This document shows positions 1 to 9,429 of a stretch of 64,000 nt of DNA, in pieces. Source of the DNA: Thermogemmatispora aurantia. GTDB lineage: Bacteria; Chloroflexota; Ktedonobacteria; Ktedonobacterales; Ktedonobacteraceae. The notes beneath the pieces are model-generated. The model was not told where the DNA came from and made no database searches. It saw only the letters and a program-made list of their open reading frames with translations. The DNA lies in the NCBI RefSeq assembly GCF_008974285.1, contig NZ_BKZV01000002.1, forward strand, positions 248,001 to 312,000. The letters run 5' to 3'. The position numbers and the translations under genes were made by a program. Every line of letters begins with the position of its first letter. Position 1 is the stretch's first letter.

Positions 1-892
1 GGCCACCCTCATTCCCTCGGCGCGCCCCCTGCCGAATCCCCTGGGTACGGCGCCCGGCTGGTGGGTTGAGAAAGAGGGCCGCATCATCGTTGCCATGCCA
101 GGGGTGCCACGCGAGATGTATCGCATGTGGGAGGCCGAAGTAATTCCGCGTCTCAGCCCTTATACAGGAGGCCTGATCTTCACGCGCATCCTCCGAGTAA
201 CCGGTCTGGGGGAGTCGACGGTTGAGCAGCGGCTGGAAGCCTTCATTCATGCCAGCAATCCGACGGTAGCCACCTATGCCAAGAGCGATGCTGTGGATGT
301 GCGCGTAACCGCCAAGGCGTCCAGTCGTGAGGAGGCCGAGCGTTTGGTTAGCGAAACTGAGGCACGCATTCGCGAGGTGCTGGGCGACTACATTTTTGGG
401 GTCGACAAGGAGACGCTCCCGAGCGTGGTCGGTACCATGCTGGCCCAACGCGGTCAGACCCTGGCGGTCATGGAGAGCTTTACAGGGGGACTGCTCTCCA
501 GCCTGATTACCGATGTACCTGGCAGCTCGCGCTACTTCCGCGGCGGTCTGGTAGCCTACAGCCGCGCTGTCGCTCTGGAGATGGGTCTCCCCACCGAGCT
601 AGTCGAAGAGGCCGGCCTGGTCAGCGAGGAGACGGCGCGTGTCATGGCCCAGCTCGCCCGGCAGCGTCTGGGAGCCGACTACGGCATCGGGATTACCGGC
701 GTAGCAGGTCCTGAGCCGTTCGAGCAGAAACCTGCTGGCACCCTGGCCCTGGCCATCGCTGGACCTGCAGGTCTGGTGACTTCCAGCGGCAGCGGCTGGC
801 GCGGCAGCCGCGAGGACCAGAAGTACCGCTCGGCCCTCGCCGCCCTGAATCTGCTCCGCCTTCACCTGCTGGGCATTAAGAAGGCGCAATAG
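1..892 (+). CDS. cinA: CinA-like protein / NMN amidohydrolase, 5'-truncated by window edge
   Basis: The reading frame is open from base 2, upstream of the first ATG at 95, so the gene enters from outside the window. The visible N-terminal part (PNPLGTAPGW, then MPGVPREM) matches the end of the MoCF-like domain of CinA. The last ~160 residues are the PncC domain, which in this family deamidates nicotinamide mononucleotide to recycle pyridine nucleotides. The motif usually read as ESCTGG is ESFTGG here; the serine is kept but cysteine becomes phenylalanine. GITGVAGP is the typical late motif. It ends with TAG at 890-892 and is followed by a hairpin at 936-959. The family assignment is secure; activity is inferred. 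Confidence 0.93.
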   Translation, partial: ATLIPSARPLPNPLGTAPGWWVEKEGRIIVAMPGVPREMYRMWEAEVIPRLSPYTGGLIFTRILRVTGLGESTVEQRLEAFIHASNPTVATYAKSDAVDVRVTAKASSREEAERLVSETEARIREVLGDYIFGVDKETLPSVVGTMLAQRGQTLAVMESFTGGLLSSLITDVPGSSRYFRGGLVAYSRAVALEMGLPTELVEEAGLVSEETARVMAQLARQRLGADYGIGITGVAGPEPFEQKPAGTLALAIAGPAGLVTSSGSGWRGSREDQKYRSALAALNLLRLHLLGIKKAQ

Positions 893-935
893 CAGCGCCT
901 GGCTGGGAGGCTGGCCACCTTCGTCATCCCCAGTC

Positions 936-959
936 GGCAGCCTGCTTTTGCTGGCTGCC
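936..959 (+). terminator. Hairpin after cinA, no U-tract
   Basis: GGCAGCC (936-942) pairs with GGCTGCC (953-959) around a T-rich loop, 44 bases after the cinA stop. No T-run follows, so it is a weak terminator candidate. The rest of 893-1142 shows no gene. Confidence 0.35.
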
Positions 960-1142
960 CCTTGCCAGAAGACCAGCCTGAGTGCTATCATTACCACGCC
1001 CTGCAAGCGCACTCAAATAGTAGGCCCGCGCCAGCCTGTAGAGGGCGCAAGCGATCGCAGGTGACACGACACATCGACGACTCCCTCCGGCTTGAGGCCA
1101 AGACGGATGGCACCTTGCTAGCTGAATTGATGCTGGTGCGCT

Positions 1143-2477
1143 ATGGAGAGATCTGGCCAGAAGACAACGGAGCTGCAGAGAAAGGACCGCGCCACCCGCA
1201 GGAAACCGGCGCGGTCCCGTTTTCCTTTTCGTCTGAGCCGCTCATCGCCTCTGATCCGGCTGCTGGCGGTCCTCGGCCCAGGGTTGATTGCGGCCAACGC
1301 GGGCAATGACGCTGGGGGTATCGCAACCTACTCGTCTGCTGGGGCCAACTATGGCTATAGCCTGCTGTGGGCCCTCTTCATCAGCAGCTTTTTTGTGGCC
1401 GTGATTCAGGAAATGTGCGCCCGCATGGGAGCGGTCACTGGCAAGGGGCTGGCCGATCTGATCCGCGAGGAGTTCGGAGTACGTTGGACGGCGCTCGCTA
1501 TGCTGGCGCTCCTGATCGCCAACACCGGCATCACAATTTCAGAGTTCCTGGGCATCGGCGCCAGCGTGCAGGTGCTGGCGCAGGATGTGCATACCCCCTG
1601 GCTCTATGTGACTGTCCCTGTCTGCGGCCTGTTACTCTGGTGGCTGGTGATCAAAGGGTCCTACCGGCGTGTCGAGAAGGTCTTTATTGCCATGTCCCTC
1701 GGCTTCCTCTCCTACATTCCCGCCGCTTTCGTCGCGCATCCTGACTGGGGAGCAATTGCCCATCAGAGCGTCCTCCCCAACTGGAGCTGGGATAGTGGCT
1801 ATCTGCTGATGGCAGCGGCCCTGGTGGGGACAACCATCAGCCCCTATATGCTCTTCTATGTGCAGTCCGCTGTTGCTGACAAGGGCATCCATGCTGGAGA
1901 GTATATCTATGAGCAGATCGACGTCTATAGCGGGACGCTCTTCTCGACGATCATTTCTTTCTTCATCGTTGTGGCCACGGGGGCGACGCTCTTCGTCTCC
2001 CATCACCCGGTGAGCACGGCTCTGGATGCGGCTTTCGCCCTGCGCAACCTGGCCGGCCCCTATGCCTCGCTCCTCTTCGGCATCGGCCTCTTTGGCGCTT
2101 CGCTGCTGGCGGCGGCAGTCTTGCCCCTCTCGACGGCTTACGCTATCTGTGAAGCTTTCGGGTTTGAGCGCAGCCTCTCGCGCAGCTTCCGCGAGGCACC
2201 AGTCTTCCAGGGTCTTTTTACGGCGCTGATCGCGCTTGGTGTCCTGGTAACCTTGATCCCCGGCTTGCCCATCTTCCAGGTGCTGATCGTACTCCAGGAT
2301 ATTAATACGGCTATGCTGCCGATTATCCTGGTCTTTATTATTCTCCTGGTCAATAATCGCCGCTTGATGGGTAAGCACAGGAATTCGCTGCTGTTCAATA
2401 TCTTCGGTTGGGCAACCGTCCTGTTCGTCTCCGTTCTGACCCTGATCTTGCTGATCGTCAACCTCCTGCCTCACTGA
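1143..2477 (+). CDS. Nramp-family divalent metal transporter, variant metal site
   Basis: A 444-residue polytopic membrane protein of the Nramp (SLC11) fold with about 11 hydrophobic segments after a ~35-residue basic N-terminus. The TM1 signature is GPGLIAANAGNDAGG, where classical Mn/Fe transporters have DPGN; the aspartate remains but the asparagine position is glycine. The TM6 segment is TISPYMLFYVQS, where classical Nramps have MPHN, so the metal-binding methionine is replaced by serine. The protein is therefore a divergent Nramp-related transporter whose substrate cannot be assumed to be manganese or iron. The start is uncertain because no clear SD precedes 1143; the N-terminal tail could be shorter. 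Confidence 0.88.
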   Translation: MERSGQKTTELQRKDRATRRKPARSRFPFRLSRSSPLIRLLAVLGPGLIAANAGNDAGGIATYSSAGANYGYSLLWALFISSFFVAVIQEMCARMGAVTGKGLADLIREEFGVRWTALAMLALLIANTGITISEFLGIGASVQVLAQDVHTPWLYVTVPVCGLLLWWLVIKGSYRRVEKVFIAMSLGFLSYIPAAFVAHPDWGAIAHQSVLPNWSWDSGYLLMAAALVGTTISPYMLFYVQSAVADKGIHAGEYIYEQIDVYSGTLFSTIISFFIVVATGATLFVSHHPVSTALDAAFALRNLAGPYASLLFGIGLFGASLLAAAVLPLSTAYAICEAFGFERSLSRSFREAPVFQGLFTALIALGVLVTLIPGLPIFQVLIVLQDINTAMLPIILVFIILLVNNRRLMGKHRNSLLFNIFGWATVLFVSVLTLILLIVNLLPH

Positions 2478-2628
2478 CTGAGGTCCGGGCTGGGAAGCAA
2501 GGCAGGGTCCTCTCTCCATTGCCCCATCACCAGCTCCCTCACGCGTTCGATCTGACCCGCCACAGGCTCTCTCCATGATCTCGAAAATCGATCTCCCCTC
2601 AGGCAAACAAGCTTTTTTGGCTGACGTG

Positions 2629-2637
2629 TGCTAGAAT
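2629..2637 (+). promoter_or_regulatory. Extended -10 promoter for the M50 protease
   Basis: TG-C-TAGAAT is a TGn extended -10 about 47 bases upstream of the ATG at 2684. No good -35 is seen, as is usual for extended -10 promoters. Confidence 0.5.
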
Positions 2638-2683
2638 AGTATTACATTAGTACAGCAAGAAAAGGAGGAGAGAGGCCAGCAGC

Positions 2684-3742
2684 ATGGAGCGAGATCCAGG
2701 CCAGGCCTACAGCTACGCAGCCCAGGGTGATCCCAATGAGCCGACTGCCTCGCTCGAAGGGACCTTTGACTATACCCATCCCGACTTTTACCGCCTCTCG
2801 CCTGGCTGGCACCCTAGCCCGGCCCCTGCAGCAACAGCAGGTCAGGCCGAGCTGCAGCCTTATCGTAGCCCGGCGGATGTGGTGCACTATACCTCCGACG
2901 AGGCACAAGGTCAGGTTGAGAGCACTCTAGCAGGGACGGCGGCAAAAGGTCCATCTACTACGGGGATCAAAGGGAAGAAAGGACTGGCTGGCCTGGGCGG
3001 CAGCCTCGCAGCATTGCTGGCTCTGCTCCTGAAGTTCCAATGGCTCGGCTGGCTGCTGAAATTTGGCTGGGCCGGCATCTCAGCGCTGATCTCACTGGCT
3101 TTCTACGCGATGATCTTCGGCTGGGCCTTCGGTCTGGGGATTGTGGTGCTGCTCTTCGTGCACGAGCTGGGGCACGCCATTGTCATTAAGGCCAAAGGTA
3201 TCCCCCTCGGAGGCATGATCTTCATTCCTCTGCTGGGGGCCGCAGTGCTGATGAAACGCCATCCCCAGAATGCCCGCGACGATGCAGAGATCGGTATTGC
3301 CGGACCAGTGGCCGGAGCGCTAGGCTCCGCCGTTTGTCTGCTGCTGGCCTGGTTCCACCCGGCGGGCGTCTGGGCACCTCTCGCCTACTTTGGCTTCTTT
3401 ATCAACCTGTTGAATTTGATCCCTGCCCCGATGCTCGATGGCGGGCGCATTATAGGAGCAATCGATCGCCGCCTCTGCCTGGTCGGTCTGTTGCTCTTGC
3501 TGGCTTACCAGATCTGGCTCTGGATCAATGGCGACTTCTCTCCCTGGCTGTTCTTCTTGCTGGCCATCGGCGCCGCCGCCCTCTGGACACAGCGTACCGA
3601 AGATGCCTTTCGCCCGCGCCACTACTACGATGTCCCCCTGCGCTTCCGCATTGTCATAGCTGTGGCCTACTTCGGGCTGATTATCTTACTCTCCCTCGCT
3701 ATGACGCTCGCACGCGGCCTGATCATCCCCTATAGCCTCTAA
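2684..3742 (+). CDS. Site-2-protease-like M50 membrane metalloprotease
   Basis: A 352-residue integral membrane protein. A ~95-residue hydrophilic, Pro/Ala-rich N-terminus precedes about six hydrophobic segments. The zinc motif HELGH is at residues 160-164, followed by GIAGPVAGALGS and the third-ligand region NLIPAPMLDGGRI. This pattern is of the M50 family, which cleaves substrates within or near the membrane, often anti-sigma factors. The start is set by AAGGAGGAGAG upstream of the ATG. No sigma or anti-sigma gene is adjacent, so the substrate is unknown. Confidence 0.9.
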   Translation: MERDPGQAYSYAAQGDPNEPTASLEGTFDYTHPDFYRLSPGWHPSPAPAATAGQAELQPYRSPADVVHYTSDEAQGQVESTLAGTAAKGPSTTGIKGKKGLAGLGGSLAALLALLLKFQWLGWLLKFGWAGISALISLAFYAMIFGWAFGLGIVVLLFVHELGHAIVIKAKGIPLGGMIFIPLLGAAVLMKRHPQNARDDAEIGIAGPVAGALGSAVCLLLAWFHPAGVWAPLAYFGFFINLLNLIPAPMLDGGRIIGAIDRRLCLVGLLLLLAYQIWLWINGDFSPWLFFLLAIGAAALWTQRTEDAFRPRHYYDVPLRFRIVIAVAYFGLIILLSLAMTLARGLIIPYSL

Positions 3743-3801
3743 CTAACCTCCTTACCCAACCAACCATCATCCAGACCCTTTCTTCCCAAAAGCGGCGCTC
3801 T

Positions 3802-4014
3802 CTAGCGCTTCGAAGAACGCGGTGGCAGGGGCCGCGGGATCTTTGGCCCCGTGGGGACAGAAATGTCAGCGGCACCCAGGCTGGTAACAAGGGAGAAGGA
3901 AGGAGACAGGCAGGCATCGCCGCTGCGGCGTGCCTTAGATTGCTGCTCTTTCTTAAGCCGGCGCTCCAGCGCTACGATCCTCTCGCTGGCCTGTTCGTGA
4001 GAAAGCTGTTCCAT
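3802..4014 (-). CDS. Small hypothetical protein with N-terminal coiled coil
   Basis: A 70-residue ORF begins at the ATG complementary to 4012-4014, preceded by AAAAGGAGG eight bases upstream, a near-perfect SD. The first ~30 residues are rich in E, R, K and Q in a heptad-like pattern (ERIVALERRLKKEQQ), followed by a Ser/Pro-rich basic tail. No family is recognised. The SD and codon pattern make it a plausible gene rather than a chance frame. The flanking intervals 3743-3801 and 4015-4240 show no other gene. Confidence 0.55.
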   Translation of the reverse strand: MEQLSHEQASERIVALERRLKKEQQSKARRSGDACLSPSFSLVTSLGAADISVPTGPKIPRPLPPRSSKR

Positions 4015-4240
4015 CGTGATTCCTCCTTTTCGATCTTGCCCGGCCATCGTGCCTGCGCCCGGCTCCCCCCAGAACTGAGAGCAGATCGCGATGGAACAGG
4101 CTGCGGCAATAAATTATCTTTCAAGCGATGCGCCTACGACTTCTTTCCAGGTCGACTATAAGTCTGACCTGCTGGCCGTCCGTCGTGCCGGGTGAGGGTA
4201 ATCCGCGCTCGACCTGGACGGCTTGGCACCCATTACTTTT

Positions 4241-5170
4241 TTATTTGGCTTGCTCCTGGTTGAGAACTGCGCGGCTGCGCACCGCAACGCCGGCCAGGCG
4301 CTCTAAGACCTTGAGCAAAGCGGTATAGTCTTCGCGGCCATAGCCCTGAGCACGGGCCATCTCATAGAGCTGGCGCGTCAGCCCCGTCAATGGCAGAGGC
4401 GTCTGATACTGCGCCCCCAGTTCAAGCGCAAGGTTGAGATCCTTCTGCAAGAGATCGGTCATGAAACCGGGCTGGAAGCTACCAGTAAAGGCGCGCATGG
4501 GGAATTGATTGGCTAGCTGCCAGTTGGCTCCAGTGCTGACACTGATAATGCTCGCCATCAGTTCCACATCGGCGCCAGCCTTGACTCCTAGCACGAGGGC
4601 CTCAGCGGTGGCCGCAGCAATCACTCCGGCCAGCATATTGTTGACCAGCTTGACAACCTCTCCTGCTCCCGAGGGACCCACATAGAAGATGCGCTCGGCT
4701 TTGCCCATCGCTTCTAGCAAGGGACGGACCCGTTCGAAGATGTCGCGCTCTCCGCCGACCATAATGGCCAGCGTGCCCGCGATCGCTCCCTGCGAGCCGC
4801 CGCTCACCGGCGCATCCAGAAAATAGACTCCACGCTCACTGGCGAGCTGTGCCAGGCGTCGGCTCGTTGCCGGTGCGATGGTGCTCATATCGATGATGAT
4901 CAGCCCCTGCCGCGCCCCTTCCAGAATGCCATCGGGACCAGTGACCAGTTGCTCAACATCCTGCGAGGTGGGGACCATCGTGATGACGACCTCGACTCCA
5001 GCGGCCAGCTCGCGCGGCGAAGGGGCTAGCCTGGCCCCCGCCCCGAGCACTTCCTGAACACCGGGTTTCTCAGGATGACGAGCATATACCGCGACTTCAT
5101 GCCCGGCCTTGAGCAGATTGAGCGTCATCGGACGCCCCATTGTCCCGATCCCAATGAAGCCGACCTTCAT
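4241..5170 (-). CDS. 3-hydroxyisobutyrate dehydrogenase-family NAD(P) oxidoreductase
   Basis: A 309-residue beta-hydroxyacid dehydrogenase. The Rossmann motif GFIGIGTMG is at residues 4-12, the substrate-binding [11 protein letters not shown] near 119, and the catalytic lysine K174 in [14 protein letters not shown]. The start MKVGFIG is preceded by AAAGGACG; an in-frame extension upstream has no family resemblance. It lies downstream of methylcrotonyl-CoA carboxylase alpha on the same strand with a 138-base gap, so a role in branched-chain amino acid (valine) catabolism is reasonable. Tartronate semialdehyde reductase or a related hydroxyacid activity cannot be excluded. Confidence 0.88.
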   Translation of the reverse strand: MKVGFIGIGTMGRPMTLNLLKAGHEVAVYARHPEKPGVQEVLGAGARLAPSPRELAAGVEVVITMVPTSQDVEQLVTGPDGILEGARQGLIIIDMSTIAPATSRRLAQLASERGVYFLDAPVSGGSQGAIAGTLAIMVGGERDIFERVRPLLEAMGKAERIFYVGPSGAGEVVKLVNNMLAGVIAAATAEALVLGVKAGADVELMASIISVSTGANWQLANQFPMRAFTGSFQPGFMTDLLQKDLNLALELGAQYQTPLPLTGLTRQLYEMARAQGYGREDYTALLKVLERLAGVAVRSRAVLNQEQAK

Positions 5171-5308
5171 TGTAACTATCACGTCCTTTCTTCGCCAATC
5201 GATACAGCTCTGGCTGCGCTCCCTGGCATTCTCTCCCGACCCACCCCGCTCGACCCACATCGCGCCATTCGCTGCCCCGAGGCCTTCCTTTCCTTCCTTC
5301 TCTTCGCC

Positions 5309-7336
5309 TCATTCTTCCGAGGTCGTCGCCAGGCTCGCCTCTCCCTGGCCCATCTCGACCTCGACAACGACAGCCCCACCCTGGACAACATCGCCCTCAC
5401 GATAATAGATGCGCCGTACGACGCCATCGTAGGGAGCAGCGATGACGTGCTCCATCTTCATAGCGCTCAGAATGACCAGCACCTGGCGCTGCCTGACAGG
5501 CTCGCCCTCGCTGACCTGCACTTTGACAATGGTCCCCGCCATTGGAGCCGTCAGGCTCTGACCTCCGCGCTGGCCGCGTCCGCGCAGGCTGCTCTCAATA
5601 GCCGGCGGCTGAGGCCGTAGCAGGCGATAGAGCCTTCCCCGCAGCATGACCTGCGTCTCACCAGACAGGCGGAAAAACTGGACACGCTCACGCCGCGCCC
5701 CACGCTGCAGGCAGAGCGCCCCATCCGGCGCCAGCTGCGGCAGCACTTCCTCTGGCTCGCCCCCGTCAATCTCGATCCTCCAGCTTCCACCGCTGCCGGG
5801 CAGGCGCTCGAGACAAACCTGATGCTCTTCTCCCTCATAGAGGTAGCGCAGCAGCTGCCCATGCCCCCCCAAACGCCAGGGGCCAAGCCGCCGCCAGGGA
5901 TTGCGCTCACCTCGCCTCTCATTTAGCACGTCGGCCAGGGCCGCCGCTCCTAACACCGAGGGCAGCGCCTCCTGCTCCCGTAAGGCCCCCAGATCAAGCA
6001 GCCCCTGCTCTTCCAAAAAGCTGGTGAAGGTCAGGCCCTCACGAAAGGCCGCGTTCTCAGTAATGGCGTGCAGCAAGGCGCTGTTCGTCTTGACGCCGAA
6101 GACCGCCAGCTCTTCCAGTAAGGTTCGCATGCGCGCGACGCTGGCGGCGCGATCTTCACCATAGGTGATCAGCTTGGCCAGCATCGGATCGTAGAACTGA
6201 CTGACTTCAGAGCCGCTTTCCACGCCGCTATCAATGCGCACACCAGGCCGCAGCGGGGCGAAAAAACGGCATACTCTGCCGGTGGAGGGGAGAAACTGCT
6301 GCTCGGGATCTTCAGCATAGAGGCGCATTTCAAGGGCATGGCCACGCGCTACCAGCTCCTCTTGACGCAGACGCAACGGCTCGCCAGCGGCGATGAGAAT
6401 CTGCTGGCGCACCAGATCGAGGCCCATCACTAGCTCAGTGATCGGGTGCTCAACCTGCAAGCGCGTGTTCATTTCCAGAAAATAAAAGTGCTGATCGCGG
6501 TCAAGCAAAAACTCAAGCGTGCCAGCATTGACATAGCCTGCAGCGCGGGCAATACGTACGGCAGCCTCACCCATGCGGGCGCGCAGGGCCGGTGTCAGGG
6601 CTGGCGACGGGCTTTCCTCGACAATTTTCTGATGGCGGCGCTGGATCGAACATTCGCGCTCACCCAGATGGACAACCTGACCGTAGGCGTCGGCCAGTAT
6701 CTGGAACTCAATGTGACGAGGCCGCTCTAGCAAGCGCTCTAGAAAGACCGTGCCATCGCCAAAGGCCGCCAGGGCCTCGCGCTGCGCCCCCTCCAGCTGA
6801 GCCGGGAAGTCTTCCAGCGAGCGCACCACGCGCATCCCCTTGCCCCCACCTCCAGCCGCCGCCTTGATCAAGAGCGGCACCCCGATGCGCTCCGCTTCCT
6901 GCAGCAAACGCTGCGGGTCCTGTTGAGGGCCATCATACCCCGGGACAGTCGGTACACCTACTTGCTGCGCCACCTGGCGCGCGGCAATTTTCGACCCCAT
7001 GAGGCGCATAGCCGAGGCAGGGGGACCGATGAAGACCAGGCCGGCCTCCTGGCAGGCTTCGGCAAAGGCCGGGTTCTCTGAGAGAAAGCCATAGCCGGGA
7101 TGGATTGCTTCCGCACCGGCCTGGCGAGCCGCCGCAATGATGGCCTCAATGCGCAGGTAGCTCTCGCTGGCAGGCGCAGGACCGATCGGATAGGCTTCAT
7201 CAGCCTCGTAGACATGTGGAGCCTGACAATCAGCCTCTGAGTAGACGGCGACGGTACGAATGCCCATTTCCCGGCAGGTAGCCATGATGCGGCGCGCAAT
7301 CTCTCCTCGATTGGCGATCAAAATCTTCTTGAACAT
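5309..7336 (-). CDS. liuD: Methylcrotonyl-CoA carboxylase alpha (biotin carboxylase + BCCP)
   Basis: A 675-residue biotin-dependent carboxylase subunit. The N-terminal ~450 residues form the ATP-grasp biotin carboxylase (MFKKILIANRGEIA start, Gly-rich GGGGKGMRVV, EMNTRLQVEHPITE). The C-terminal biotinyl domain has AMKM with biotinyl lysine K627. The ATG lies one base after the stop of the hydratase (TAA-G-ATG), indicating translational coupling. Sequence alone cannot separate acetyl-, propionyl- and methylcrotonyl-CoA carboxylase alpha subunits. The neighbouring LiuC- and MCC-beta-type genes decide for methylcrotonyl-CoA, the ATP- and biotin-dependent step of leucine degradation. Confidence 0.9.
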   Translation of the reverse strand: MFKKILIANRGEIARRIMATCREMGIRTVAVYSEADCQAPHVYEADEAYPIGPAPASESYLRIEAIIAAARQAGAEAIHPGYGFLSENPAFAEACQEAGLVFIGPPASAMRLMGSKIAARQVAQQVGVPTVPGYDGPQQDPQRLLQEAERIGVPLLIKAAAGGGGKGMRVVRSLEDFPAQLEGAQREALAAFGDGTVFLERLLERPRHIEFQILADAYGQVVHLGERECSIQRRHQKIVEESPSPALTPALRARMGEAAVRIARAAGYVNAGTLEFLLDRDQHFYFLEMNTRLQVEHPITELVMGLDLVRQQILIAAGEPLRLRQEELVARGHALEMRLYAEDPEQQFLPSTGRVCRFFAPLRPGVRIDSGVESGSEVSQFYDPMLAKLITYGEDRAASVARMRTLLEELAVFGVKTNSALLHAITENAAFREGLTFTSFLEEQGLLDLGALREQEALPSVLGAAALADVLNERRGERNPWRRLGPWRLGGHGQLLRYLYEGEEHQVCLERLPGSGGSWRIEIDGGEPEEVLPQLAPDGALCLQRGARRERVQFFRLSGETQVMLRGRLYRLLRPQPPAIESSLRGRGQRGGQSLTAPMAGTIVKVQVSEGEPVRQRQVLVILSAMKMEHVIAAPYDGVVRRIYYREGDVVQGGAVVVEVEMGQGEASLATTSEE

Positions 7337-7337
7337 C

Positions 7338-8129
7338 TTAGCTGACCACCCAGCTGGCTTTGCGCTTCTCCAGGAAGGCCCGCAAGCCCTCCTGCCCTTC
7401 GGGACTGGCCCGCAAGTCGGCAATCAGGCTGGCAGTATAGTCACGCGCCGCCTCGCGGCTCAGCGCACCGATCTGCAGAGCCAACGCTTTGCAGGCCCGT
7501 AAGGCCCGTGGCCCACCGCGCAGCAGGTTGTGCAGCGCCTGCTCCACTGCCGTATCCAGTTCCTGAGCAGCCACTACTACATGCACCAGCCCCAGCTCGC
7601 GTGCTCGCTCCGCTGTAAACTGTTCCCCCGTCACAAAGAGCGCCCGCGCCTGACCCTCGCCGATCTTGCGCACCACGTAGGGGGCAATTACCGCCGGAGC
7701 GATGCCTAGACGCACCTCGCTAAAAGCAAAGCGCGCCGTCTCGACCGCAATCACCAGATCGCAGGCCGCAATCAGCCCTAAACCGCCGCCCATCGCCGTC
7801 CCATTGACGCGGGCCACCACCGGACAGGGGAACGTATTGATCGCCTCAAAGAGGTCAGCTAACCGCAAAGCCTCGGCCACATTCTCCTCGCGACTCACAT
7901 TCACCGCCTGCTGCATCATCTTGATATCAGCTCCAGCGCTAAAAGAGGCACCCGCGCCGGTCAGGACGACAGCGTGTAGCCGCTCATCGTCACCCAAAGC
8001 GGTGAAGGCCGTCCGTAGTTCCTCGATCAACTGTGCATTAAAAGCATTGTGGACTTCGGGGCGCCGCAGCGTCACCGTCGCGACCCGATTCTGAAAGCTG
8101 CGTTCAACACTGAGTAGGGTGTACTCCAT
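7338..8129 (-). CDS. liuC: Methylglutaconyl-CoA hydratase (enoyl-CoA hydratase family)
   Basis: A 263-residue crotonase-fold protein with oxyanion-hole segments GASFSAGADIKMM and GTAMGGGLGL. The segment SEVRLGIAPAVIAPYV resembles LiuC-type methylglutaconyl-CoA hydratases more than general short-chain enoyl-CoA hydratases. The ATG is chosen because AGGGA stands eight bases upstream; a TTG six codons earlier lacks this support. It is coupled to liuD (one-base gap). In the pathway it hydrates 3-methylglutaconyl-CoA to HMG-CoA. The substrate is inferred from context plus the motif. Confidence 0.87.
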   Translation of the reverse strand: MEYTLLSVERSFQNRVATVTLRRPEVHNAFNAQLIEELRTAFTALGDDERLHAVVLTGAGASFSAGADIKMMQQAVNVSREENVAEALRLADLFEAINTFPCPVVARVNGTAMGGGLGLIAACDLVIAVETARFAFSEVRLGIAPAVIAPYVVRKIGEGQARALFVTGEQFTAERARELGLVHVVVAAQELDTAVEQALHNLLRGGPRALRACKALALQIGALSREAARDYTASLIADLRASPEGQEGLRAFLEKRKASWVVS

Positions 8130-8260
8130 TGTGACTATCCCTGACAAAGGCTCAGCTGCACATCAGGCGAAACCGCTCAGGCGGCCGCCTGCCAGCACCC
8201 GGCCCCCCAAGAGCAGGGAGCCTAGAGCCGCCGCAGCTTCTCATTTGCTCATTGCTTTTT

Positions 8261-8269
8261 ATTATACCA
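8261..8269 (-). promoter_or_regulatory. Extended -10 promoter for liuC-liuD
   Basis: On the minus strand TG-G-TATAAT gives a strong extended -10. The predicted leader is about 125 bases and includes a GC-rich hairpin (GGCCG...CGGCC). Confidence 0.6.
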
Positions 8270-8327
8270 TCCTCTTGCCAACGTACAGCCTGGATTTCTC
8301 GTGTTGAGCAGCCCCGCACCCCTCGCC

Positions 8328-9305
8328 CTAGAGCCAGCGCAGGCGACGGAAGATCAGCAGCAGGAGCAGTGAGATCGCGGCCATCACAGTCAGAGCCACC
8401 ACATAGCCATAGGTCCAATGCAACTCGGGCATATACTCGAAGTTCATGCCCCAGATACCCGCCAACAAGGCGTCGACCATCAAAACAATCGAGGCCGCCG
8501 TCAGCGTGCGCATCGTCTTATTGAGGTCATTGGAGACGATCGAGAGGTTCGCATCCATCGTCGAACTCAGCTGATCGCGGTAGAGATCAACGGTATCGGC
8601 GACGCGCATAATGTGATCGTAGACATCGCGGAAATAGAGCAAGGCATGCTCGTTGAAGAGAGGGTTATCGCGATTCGTGAGCACATTGAGCACATCGCGC
8701 TCAGGGCCAGCGATGCGGCGCAGCGTCAGAAAGCGCTTCTTGAGGGCCAGCAGGTCCTGAGTAAAGGAGCGCTGACGCAGCTCACCGCTGAAGAGACGAT
8801 CCTCCAGGGCCTCGGCCTGCTCGACCATCGCATCCAGCACCGGGAAATACTGATCGACGATCGTGTCGAGGAGGGAATAGAGCAGGACAATCACCCTGCC
8901 CTCAAGCTGGCGCACATTGCGCGTCCAGCGCTGCTCGGTCTCCTCCAGCTCGGGAACAGGCTCACTATGCACCGTGATCAAATAGCGCTCCCCCAGAAAG
9001 ATCGACAACTCACAGACTCGCAGGCGATCTGTGGATGGCTCGGCCTGCACCGTATAAAAGACGAGCAGGTAGAAGCTATCATACTCCTCGATTTTGGGAC
9101 GCTGATGCTTATGACCGGCATCCTCGACGGCCAGCGGATGCAAATGGAAGGCCGCCCCAACATCCTGCAGCTCCTCCTGACTCGGATTGAAAAGATCGAG
9201 CCAGAGAATGGCCTGCGGTTCGGCCAGGGCCTGCTGGGCCTCGGCCAGCGAGGTGACGCGCTGAAAGCAATGCTCCAGGGAATTGCAACGCAGCGCTTTC
9301 AACAT
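8328..9305 (-). CDS. corA: CorA-family magnesium/cobalt transporter
   Basis: A 325-residue protein with a long acidic/helical cytoplasmic domain and two C-terminal transmembrane segments. The signature GMN is in IWGMNFEYMPEL just after TM1, and the protein ends in a short basic tail (FRRLRWL). The ATG at 9305 is chosen because AAGGAAAGG stands nine bases before it; an in-frame GTG eight codons upstream overlaps that SD. It sits between the two halves of the leucine-degradation block, where its link to that pathway, if any, is unknown. Confidence 0.93.
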   Translation of the reverse strand: MLKALRCNSLEHCFQRVTSLAEAQQALAEPQAILWLDLFNPSQEELQDVGAAFHLHPLAVEDAGHKHQRPKIEEYDSFYLLVFYTVQAEPSTDRLRVCELSIFLGERYLITVHSEPVPELEETEQRWTRNVRQLEGRVIVLLYSLLDTIVDQYFPVLDAMVEQAEALEDRLFSGELRQRSFTQDLLALKKRFLTLRRIAGPERDVLNVLTNRDNPLFNEHALLYFRDVYDHIMRVADTVDLYRDQLSSTMDANLSIVSNDLNKTMRTLTAASIVLMVDALLAGIWGMNFEYMPELHWTYGYVVALTVMAAISLLLLLIFRRLRWL

Positions 9306-9429
9306 AAGCGTGGGCCTTTCCTTATTCACTCAGGAGCTGCCAGCCAGCGCGTCGCCTGCTCTGTTGCCTGCTCCTTCCGCGAGCCATATCTCGCTCTGCC
9401 AGCGCCAGCGGCCGCTCTCCATACTCATG

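Noticed and set aside
599..1012. 137-codon minus-strand frame over cinA
   Set aside because: Antisense shadow of cinA caused by GC-rich codon usage.
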